Below are positions 6,798 to 12,643 of a stretch of DNA of 12,643 nt, piece after piece. Source of the DNA: Candidatus Omnitrophota bacterium (lineage in GTDB: Bacteria > Omnitrophota > Gorgyraeia > Pluralincolimonadales > Pluralincolimonadaceae); NCBI GenBank assembly GCA_028706795.1, contig JAQTVK010000011.1:1-12643 (forward strand). The letters are read 5' to 3'. The translations under genes were made by a program, and so were the position numbers. The notes under the pieces are model-generated. The model worked only from the letters and a program-made list of their open reading frames with translations. It made no database searches and was not told the origin of the DNA. Positions within the stretch are counted from its first letter, which is position 1. Every line of letters starts with the position of its first letter.

Positions 6798-6808
6798 GGG
6801 GCAAAAAG

Positions 6809-7705
6809 TTATGCGTAGCCGAGCATCTTCAGCGCGTTGGGGTCTTTGCGCCAGTTCTCGTGGACTTTGACCCACAGCTCGAGGTAGGCGTGCCGGTCGA
6901 GGAGCTTCTGGATCTCCCTCCTCGCGGTCTCTCCGATGGCTTTCAGCATTTGGCCCTTATGGCCGACCAGTATCTTCTTCTGCGAATGGCGCTCGACATA
7001 TATCACGGCCCTTATATACACGAGTTTCCTCGGGCGTTCCGTAAATTCCTCTATCAGGACCGCGACCGAGTGCGGGACCTCCTCGTGCGTCATCTCGAGG
7101 GCCTTCTCGCGGATTATCTCCCCGGCCATGAACCTTTCGGTCCTGTCGGTAAATTGTCCGTCCGGAAAATACTTCGGCCCCTCGGGAAGGTACTCGATGA
7201 CCTTCTTAAGGAGGACGTCCATATTGTCGCCGTTCGCCGCCGACGTAGGGATTATCTCCTTGAAATCGTAGAGCCGGGCCCCGTCCTCGATAAGCGGCAG
7301 GGCGAGCGATTTGCTCCTCAAGTCAATCTTGTTTATCAACAGGATGGCCGGCTTTTTCGCGGCCTTCACCAGGTTGAATATGATCATATCTTCCGGGGTT
7401 ATGCCTTTTGTGACGTCCAGGATGAAGACGATGAGGTCTACTTCGAGCAGGACGTCCTTCGCGACCTGGGTTATCTGTTTTCCGAGGAGGTTCTTGGGCT
7501 TATGTATGCCCGGTGTATCGACGAATACCACTTGCGCCTCGGGGCGGGTCAATATCCCCTGTATCTTGTTGCGCGTCGTCTCGGGTTTCTGCGTGACGAT
7601 GGCGATCTTCTCGCCCACAAGGCGGTTAAGGACCGTGGACTTGCCGACGTTCGGCCTTCCTATTATCGCCACGAACCCGGACTTAAATCCCTTTTTATCG
7701 GCCAT
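6809..7705 (-). CDS. era: GTPase Era
   Basis: A 298-residue Era GTPase, normal in length. The G domain shows G1 GRPNVGKS (16-23), G3 DTPG (63-66), G4 NKID (125-128) and G5 SAA (155-157), with the Era-typical TTRNKIQGI stretch at 43-51 in the switch region. The C-terminal KH domain is around 205-295 with its GxxG loop in VGHKGQ (247-252) and the usual ending LWVKVHENWRKD. Era binds the 3' end of 16S rRNA and acts in 30S subunit maturation. It starts one base after the stop of the TPR-peptidase gene, so the two are probably co-transcribed and translationally coupled. No terminator is seen directly after the stop; the next one lies past the riboswitch. Confidence 0.97.
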   Translation of the reverse strand: MADKKGFKSGFVAIIGRPNVGKSTVLNRLVGEKIAIVTQKPETTRNKIQGILTRPEAQVVFVDTPGIHKPKNLLGKQITQVAKDVLLEVDLIVFILDVTKGITPEDMIIFNLVKAAKKPAILLINKIDLRSKSLALPLIEDGARLYDFKEIIPTSAANGDNMDVLLKKVIEYLPEGPKYFPDGQFTDRTERFMAGEIIREKALEMTHEEVPHSVAVLIEEFTERPRKLVYIRAVIYVERHSQKKILVGHKGQMLKAIGETARREIQKLLDRHAYLELWVKVHENWRKDPNALKMLGYA

Positions 7706-7706
7706 G

Positions 7707-8876
7707 TCAGTAGAGCCTGCCTTTATTTAATTCCGTAAGCCAGCGTTTTTCGAATTCTTTCATGGATAAGTTGGATTTCCTCTTTATGACCGCCTCGAAC
7801 GTTTCTCCCTCCCCCATCGCCTTAAGTATCTCGCGGATAGTATATTTGTTATACCTTTTCATCATATAGGCCGCGATAGTACACGCCTCCTCGCACGCGA
7901 GCCAGTAGCGCTGCTGGTCGTCCGACGACTGCAGCGCCATATCGAGGCCGTCAAGCGGGATCAGCCGGTTCTTATCGGCCGCGGCCCTTAATGCAGCCAT
8001 GCGGTTTTTCATGTATCTGGAACCTTCGTAATATGCGAGCCCCTCGTTTAACCACAGCGGCGCTTTTCCGTTGGAAAGGTCTTCCACGAGCAGGTGGGTA
8101 TATTCATGCCAGACCAGCCCGCGTATGTGGTCGGGCGTATAATCCGCGCCTATCAGGGGAAGCCGTATCTTGCCGTCATATCCGCCCTGTGTCCCGGCCG
8201 GCCATCCGCCCAGGGTCTCGAACTGCTCCCTGTCGGATATCAGGACCGCTATCCTGTAATCGGGGCGGTAATCGAAATCCTGCCCGAGGAGCCTGTACGC
8301 CTCCTGGAGATAATACCTGACATTATAGCTTAACCTGGCGCCTTCGCGCGAATATTTGATCTCGAACCGGTCCATCCCGGTCGAGCGGTAATTCTTCTCG
8401 ACCTCCGCCTCCTTGGCCAGTTTCGCTATTTTTTCTTCAAGGTCTTTCCTGTATTTATAATCCGGGGCCGCAGTTAACACTTTTTCCCAAAGAATTTTCG
8501 CCTCATCCATCTTCTGCGACAGGTATTTTATGTCGCCCAGCATGACCAGCGAATTCACGTTCTCCGGGTCAAGTTTCAGCGCCGCTTCAAAATATTTTTG
8601 CGCGGCAGCGAGATCCCTCTTGTTGTATTCGTCCGTGCCCTGGCCGGTGTAGGCGACGGCGAGATTCTTCTTTATCACCTTGTCCGACGGGTTAAGCTTA
8701 TACGCCTGCTCGAGGTAGGAGACTGCGGCCGTCATAGCGCCGTCCTTGAACGCCTTGACGCCCATTTCGTTATACATCGCGGCCGCCATCGGGTCGTTTA
8801 TGACGCGGCCGTAGGCCGTGACCGGCGTGACAACGGCCAGGATGGCCACAAAAATTTTGAGGATCCCTGATTTCAT
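7707..8876 (-). CDS. Secreted TPR protein with a gluzincin (MA-clan, HEYTH) metallopeptidase-like domain
   Basis: A 389-residue protein counted from the ATG at 8876. Residues 1-22 form a signal peptide ending near TAYG, so the protein is exported. Residues about 34-135 contain at least two or three tetratricopeptide units (LEQAYKLNPSD and FEAALKLDPEN are typical TPR helix B ends). The C-terminal part carries HEYTH at 257-261 and WLNEGLAYYEG at 275-285, together giving the zinc ligands His257, His261 and Glu278 and the base Glu258 of an MA-clan gluzincin (Peptidase_MA-like). The substrate is unknown. A longer form from ATG 8915 would add 13 polar residues ahead of the signal and contain the promoter, so I reject it. 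The gene is followed after one base by era. Confidence 0.85.
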   Translation of the reverse strand: MKSGILKIFVAILAVVTPVTAYGRVINDPMAAAMYNEMGVKAFKDGAMTAAVSYLEQAYKLNPSDKVIKKNLAVAYTGQGTDEYNKRDLAAAQKYFEAALKLDPENVNSLVMLGDIKYLSQKMDEAKILWEKVLTAAPDYKYRKDLEEKIAKLAKEAEVEKNYRSTGMDRFEIKYSREGARLSYNVRYYLQEAYRLLGQDFDYRPDYRIAVLISDREQFETLGGWPAGTQGGYDGKIRLPLIGADYTPDHIRGLVWHEYTHLLVEDLSNGKAPLWLNEGLAYYEGSRYMKNRMAALRAAADKNRLIPLDGLDMALQSSDDQQRYWLACEEACTIAAYMMKRYNKYTIREILKAMGEGETFEAVIKRKSNLSMKEFEKRWLTELNKGRLY

Positions 8877-8884
8877 GTTATAAT
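8857..8884 (+). promoter_or_regulatory. mazG promoter with extended -10
   Basis: Plus-strand TTGAGG (8857-8862), a 16-base spacer and a perfect TATAAT (8879-8884) preceded by TGT, the extended -10 element. Transcription should start near 8891, leaving a leader of about 25 nt with a weak GGAA ribosome-binding site 12 bases before the mazG ATG. The -10 overlaps the first bases of the divergent transcript of the peptidase-era unit. Confidence 0.6.
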
Positions 8885-8885
8885 C

Positions 8886-8914
8886 AGTATACCTTAACCG
8901 GAAACGCATGTCCA
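8886..8914 (-). promoter_or_regulatory. Promoter of the peptidase-era unit
   Basis: Minus-strand TGGACA (8914-8909), 17-base spacer, TATACT (8891-8886), each 5 of 6 to consensus. The expected start is near 8879, about 3 nt before the ATG at 8876-8874, so no Shine-Dalgarno can fit and the message should be leaderless. The boxes lie inside the 13-codon extension that an upstream ATG at 8915 would add, which argues against that start. Confidence 0.65.
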
Positions 8915-8915
8915 T

Positions 8916-9686
8916 ATGAGCATAAGACCGTTCGAAAAATTAACCGGGATAATGGCGCGCCTGCGCGCGGATGACGGCTGTCCGTGGGACAGGGCGCAGA
9001 CCCACTCCTCCCTCAAAAAACACATAATAGAAGAGGCCTATGAGCTCTGCGACGCGATAGATTCCAAGGATCCCGGGAAACTGAAGGACGAGCTCGGGGA
9101 TTTCCTCTTCCAGGTCATCTTCCAGGCCCAGATCGCGAAAGAGCGCGGCGCATTCGATATCGACGATGTCCTGCGCGCATCGGCAAAAAAGATGCTAAAC
9201 CGCCATCCGCACGTCTTCGGTAAACACAGGGCGAAGGACCAGGACGACGCTTATAAACACTGGCAATCGCGGAAAGAGCAGGAAAAATCCTATAAAGACA
9301 GGAAGGGCATTTTAGACGGCGTCCCGAAGACACTGCCGGCGCTGATCAAGGCCCAGAAAGTCTCGAGGCGCGCAGCCCACCGGGGATTCGACTGGCCGGA
9401 TGTGAAATTCGTAGTCGATAAGGTGCATGAGGAACTTGAAGAGGTAAAGGCGGAACTAAAGAGCGGTAATAAGCGCCGCCTCGCCGAGGAGATCGGCGAC
9501 CTGTTGTTCGTCATCGCGATACTCTCGCGTTTCGGCGGCATCGACGCCGAGGAATCCCTCCACAGCGCCACCAAAAAATTCGCCAAGCGGTTCGGGAATA
9601 TCGAGCGGGTGCTGAAAAAACGGAACAAAAAAATAAACGAATGCGGTTTCGAAGAGCTCTACCGGCTATGGAGAGAGCTGAGGTAA
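8916..9686 (+). CDS. mazG: Nucleoside triphosphate pyrophosphohydrolase MazG
   Basis: A 256-residue two-domain MazG, close to the usual length of about 260. It hydrolyses (d)NTPs to the monophosphate and pyrophosphate, a house-cleaning role also linked to ppGpp levels in E. coli. CPWDRAQTHSSLKKHIIEE at 22-40 is the family N-terminal signature. Each all-alpha domain has the magnesium-binding acidic clusters: EEAYE (39-43) with DELGD (58-62), and EELEE (172-176) with EEIGD (191-195). GVPKTLPALIKAQKVSRRA at 135-153 links the domains as in E. coli MazG. There is no mazEF or relA beside it. It is the only plus-strand gene here, and its last 21 bases overlap the 3' end of the opposite activase gene. 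Confidence 0.96.
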   Translation: MSIRPFEKLTGIMARLRADDGCPWDRAQTHSSLKKHIIEEAYELCDAIDSKDPGKLKDELGDFLFQVIFQAQIAKERGAFDIDDVLRASAKKMLNRHPHVFGKHRAKDQDDAYKHWQSRKEQEKSYKDRKGILDGVPKTLPALIKAQKVSRRAAHRGFDWPDVKFVVDKVHEELEEVKAELKSGNKRRLAEEIGDLLFVIAILSRFGGIDAEESLHSATKKFAKRFGNIERVLKKRNKKINECGFEELYRLWRELR

Positions 9687-12643
9687 TTCTCCTCCCCCCT
9701 CCGCGTGCGGCCCCGAGATCTTTTTATGCAATCTTTTTGTCTGGAGGCAGAACGCCTCGATCTTCGCTTCTATCAAAGGCGGGAAAGGAGTGCCGTCTAT
9801 CTCTATCGACAGGAAAGGAAGCTCCTCCACTTCCTTGAGCCCCGGGAATTCCCGGTCGGATAAATCCTTTTTTGTGCTCAAGTTCATGCTTCCGTTCAAT
9901 ATCGACTCGATTATCCTGGTGGGCAGGCACGCGAACGGCCCGACGCTTATCACCCCGGAGACCGATTCGACTATCTCGTTCAATGCCGAGCCCACGACGA
10001 CGATGGATTCCCCGGTAAGCTGTTCGTCGATAAAGTTCTTCCCGGCTTTCATTATCTTTTCTATGTCTATCGCCTCATTGTGGAACAGCCCGGAGCCGGC
10101 GAGTATGCCCTTTATCTTCTTCTCATAGCTCCTCTGCAAAAATGTCTTCACGAAGAATTCTATCTTGCCGGATATGCCCAGGTTCGATTCTATCAGTTTA
10201 TTCTTCACCAGGTAATCGACATAGCAGATCCACTCGAGGACCGGGGAGGTCTTCGCGACGATCCCTTTCTGCGCGAGCCTCTCGATCAGCGGGTTGCAGC
10301 AGAAATCGTCGCGCCTCACGTATATCTCCCCCATTATAGCCACCGTGGTCGCCTCGGAGAGCGGATATTTCAGCGGGATAGCTTTAAGCGTTGCGGCCGC
10401 CTCTTCAAGGACTTCATAAAGGCCGACACCTTTTCTCTCGAGACAAAGCACGATATTATGCCACTGCTCATCGAATATCACGATCGCTTTTTCTTTGTCT
10501 TTCGCCAGGGCCTTAAGCGCGTTCTTTATGTCATACATCGCGTCGTAGATGAGCGCGCCTTTAAGTATGAGTATGTTGAAGTTGTTGCCCATGCCCAGGT
10601 AGCTGTTCTGGGTGTCCATCGAATATACCGCCAGGTCTTTTATCCGCTTCTTCCTTATAAGATCGTTGAAGAACGTCTTGTATTGACCAAACCTGCAGTT
10701 CCCGCCGGTCGAAGGCATGAAATACACGAGTATATCCCCGTCCCTGCGGTTCTCCAGGTATCTCATAAGGCTCCCGGCGCTTAATATGAGCGGCAGGCAT
10801 TCCTTGCATGTCGTATTCGCCCGCCCGTGTTTAAGCGAGGTGCCGTCGGACGGCTGGAGAGGTATCGCATTTATCCCCGCCGTCCTGAAAACGGCAGCCA
10901 GCGCTTCCGGGCCCATCGTCCCCATCGGCGGCAGCAGCAGTTTTACTCTCTTGTCGTCGATGCCGTAATGCTTCCCGTCCGAAGATACCACCCATAGTTT
11001 CTTTTTGTAGTCCACGCAGCGCGCCGGAGTGAACGCCTCTCTTCCATCCCCGGGAGCGGCGTCGAGCTTCCGGGACCTTTCCACTATATCCAGGAAGGCC
11101 TCTACCCTCGTATTAATGCCCGCATCCGCGGTATGGCTGTCGATCTCGAGGATAAGGATAGGCTTCTTATCCATCATATCCCTGACGTTACCGACGATGA
11201 ACGAATCCGGGCCGCAGCTGAAATTTGTCACGAATACCGGGTAAAGCTGCGGATGTTTTTTTATAAAACGCGCGGCCTTCAGTATCATCTGCCCGCTCGC
11301 CCAGTACATATTCGCGTCGTCAGACTCATCCTCATACGGCAAACAGTCGAACGGCATGACCGTCACCCCGCGCGACGAAAACTTATCCGGTATCGCCATG
11401 TTCGCTTCCGCGGCAAATGTGTTATACGCCCTGCCCAAGAGGACCACGGCTATCCTCTCCGGGTCTTTCTTTAATTCTTCGAGGCACTCTTTCCCGTATC
11501 GCTTAAGGCCCTTCGTGAAATCATCCTGCCTGCCGCACGCCGCCTCATAAGCCTTTACGGCATCCCTTTTCCGGAACCCCATCTTCACCGCCATTTCCAC
11601 AAATGGCTTGCGGGCTCCGTCGAGCCCTTTCGAAAAATCCAATACCGGGACGAGGACATTGTTCTTATCGAAGCTCTTAAAAGTGCTGCGCAGGTAATAC
11701 GGCTCGCTCTGGAGGATGACGCATGTGGATTGCTGCTCTTTCCTCGACTTTTCCGCTTTCTTGGATTTAAGCTCCAGGATCTGCGGCAGGAATATATAAT
11801 CCAGGCCTTTCTCGAGGAGGTTGTGGAAGAGGCCGTGGGCTATCTCGGCGGGATAACAGAACGGCGCCCTTTTATGCTGTACGCCGTAGTCGGATATGGC
11901 GTCCGAGACCACGACCCTCATCCCCAAAGCGTCGAAAAAACCGCGATATAACGGGAAGAAGGTATGGGTGAGGAATGACCTGCTTATCCCTACGGTCTTT
12001 GCGGCCGCCGGCGCGGCTGTCCCTGAGGCGAGCGGCGCGAAAAGTTTATCCTGGCGCATCTTGACCAGGTTCAATTTTGTCTCGTCGACATTTACCGAAT
12101 GGTTTATATTATAATACCTGTTGCACGAACCGCCGAAGAGGTAGATCCTGCCGCCGATCTCTATGCGGAGGATGCTGCAGCCCCGGTCGCATCTTTCCGC
12201 GCCGCCTTTGCATTTAAAGCTGTCGTGATATTTTACATCCCTGCCGATAAGCCCGGAAAGCTCGAAATCTTTCCTCTTGAGCAGCGCCTTGTCCAGCTTC
12301 TCCTTTATCTCCAGGGCCGCCCCGAAAGCGCCCATAAGCCCGGGCTCCGGCGGCACCACTATCTTCTTGCCCAAAAGCGAGGCCATTGCGACAGGCACGG
12401 CCTTGTTGTAACATACGCCTCCCTGCATGAGGACCTTTTCTCCTACTATCCTGTTGCCTTTGACGCGGTTGCTGTAATTCATGCATATCGAATACACCAG
12501 CCCGGCGACGATATCCTCTTTCTTGAGCCCTTCGTAAGAAGCGGTCTTGATGTCGCTGCTTATGAAAGCGGCGCACTGGTCGTTGAAATTAGGCGGGCTT
12601 TCGCCCTTCATCGCGTACCGTTCTATCTCGCGCAGCTCAACGC
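9666..12643 (-). CDS. Activase / 2-hydroxyacyl-CoA dehydratase-like fusion protein (partial, N-terminus outside window)
   Basis: The frame is open to the right edge; the ATG at 12611 is internal (VELREIERYA precedes it), so at least 991 residues are present without the N-terminus. Numbering from that ATG: 1-110 is the end of a BcrAD/BadFG (ASKHA) ATPase domain, with LMQGGVCYNKAVPVA (61-75) and GLMGAFGAAL (91-100). A cysteine cluster follows (Cys134, 141, 145, with Cys163 in GGSCNRYYN). Residues 205 to about 310 match the start of DUF2229 (GISRSFLTHTFFPLYRGFF, CYPAEIAHG). The rest resembles the dehydratase D component, with cysteines in NFSCGPDSF (463-471), TTCKEC (600-605) and GGNCRFGQYK (636-645). 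Activators of this class drive ATP-dependent low-potential electron transfer into iron-sulfur partners; single-chain versions have no established substrate that I know of. The large size is usual for the fused family. Confidence 0.88.
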   Translation of the reverse strand, partial: VELREIERYAMKGESPPNFNDQCAAFISSDIKTASYEGLKKEDIVAGLVYSICMNYSNRVKGNRIVGEKVLMQGGVCYNKAVPVAMASLLGKKIVVPPEPGLMGAFGAALEIKEKLDKALLKRKDFELSGLIGRDVKYHDSFKCKGGAERCDRGCSILRIEIGGRIYLFGGSCNRYYNINHSVNVDETKLNLVKMRQDKLFAPLASGTAAPAAAKTVGISRSFLTHTFFPLYRGFFDALGMRVVVSDAISDYGVQHKRAPFCYPAEIAHGLFHNLLEKGLDYIFLPQILELKSKKAEKSRKEQQSTCVILQSEPYYLRSTFKSFDKNNVLVPVLDFSKGLDGARKPFVEMAVKMGFRKRDAVKAYEAACGRQDDFTKGLKRYGKECLEELKKDPERIAVVLLGRAYNTFAAEANMAIPDKFSSRGVTVMPFDCLPYEDESDDANMYWASGQMILKAARFIKKHPQLYPVFVTNFSCGPDSFIVGNVRDMMDKKPILILEIDSHTADAGINTRVEAFLDIVERSRKLDAAPGDGREAFTPARCVDYKKKLWVVSSDGKHYGIDDKRVKLLLPPMGTMGPEALAAVFRTAGINAIPLQPSDGTSLKHGRANTTCKECLPLILSAGSLMRYLENRRDGDILVYFMPSTGGNCRFGQYKTFFNDLIRKKRIKDLAVYSMDTQNSYLGMGNNFNILILKGALIYDAMYDIKNALKALAKDKEKAIVIFDEQWHNIVLCLERKGVGLYEVLEEAAATLKAIPLKYPLSEATTVAIMGEIYVRRDDFCCNPLIERLAQKGIVAKTSPVLEWICYVDYLVKNKLIESNLGISGKIEFFVKTFLQRSYEKKIKGILAGSGLFHNEAIDIEKIMKAGKNFIDEQLTGESIVVVGSALNEIVESVSGVISVGPFACLPTRIIESILNGSMNLSTKKDLSDREFPGLKEVEELPFLSIEIDGTPFPPLIEAKIEAFCLQTKRLHKKISGPHAEGGGELPQLSP

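Noticed and set aside
6484..6808. RNase P RNA, tmRNA, 6S or SRP RNA in the non-coding gap
   Set aside because: None of their conserved cores was recognised, while the GEMM signatures are present.
6679..6870. Small plus-strand reading frame across the riboswitch and end of era
   Set aside because: It is antisense to a structured RNA and to the conserved end of era, with no recognisable protein features.
6860..7738. 292-codon plus-strand frame
   Set aside because: It mirrors era almost end to end and shows no domain of its own.
8877..8915. Longer TPR-peptidase start at ATG 8915
   Set aside because: It adds 13 polar residues in front of a clean signal peptide and covers the -35 and -10 boxes.

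Overview
The window looks like a chromosomal segment from an anaerobic, moderately GC-rich bacterium. Lineage is inference: gene content (a fused CoA-dehydratase activase protein, a FixC-type flavoprotein, several membrane-lipid enzymes, many minus-strand gene cassettes with 1-25 nt gaps) suits a candidate-phylum bacterium such as Omnitrophota, but no rRNA marker is present and this is not secure. There are nine protein genes, eight on the minus strand and one (mazG) on the plus strand; no tRNA, rRNA, CRISPR or insertion sequence was seen.

Layout, in the direction of minus-strand transcription. (1) 12643-9666: a large activase/2-hydroxyacyl-CoA-dehydratase-like protein, cut by the right edge, meeting mazG tail-to-tail with a 21-bp overlap. 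(2) 8916-9686 (+): mazG, fired from an extended -10 promoter that overlaps the divergent promoter of (3). (3) 8876-6809: a TPR plus gluzincin peptidase followed by era, separated by one base. (4) 6808-6450: a 359-base non-coding stretch (up to the preferred start of the next gene) carrying a recognisable cyclic di-GMP-I (GEMM) riboswitch-like aptamer inside a longer structured RNA, an intrinsic terminator, and a near-consensus promoter that begins in the terminator's T-run. (5) 6449-1: five closely packed genes: a cNMP-binding/MinD-like/patatin fusion, a FixC-like flavoprotein, a long-chain acyl-CoA synthetase, a monoacylglycerol-lipase-like hydrolase, and an M48-type zinc metalloprotease lipoprotein cut by the left edge.

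The most interesting unit is (4)+(5). Four consecutive genes encode lipid-related functions: a phospholipase that could release fatty acids, a synthetase that could activate them to acyl-CoA, a lipase, and a flavoprotein that could pass electrons from acyl-CoA oxidation (or reduce a polyprenyl chain). A second-messenger riboswitch lies upstream, and the first protein has a cyclic-nucleotide-binding fold, so the cassette may receive two nucleotide-signal inputs. That regulatory link is inference. The promoters of the first genes of (3) and (5) both place the expected transcription start within about 3 nt of the ATG, suggesting leaderless mRNAs.
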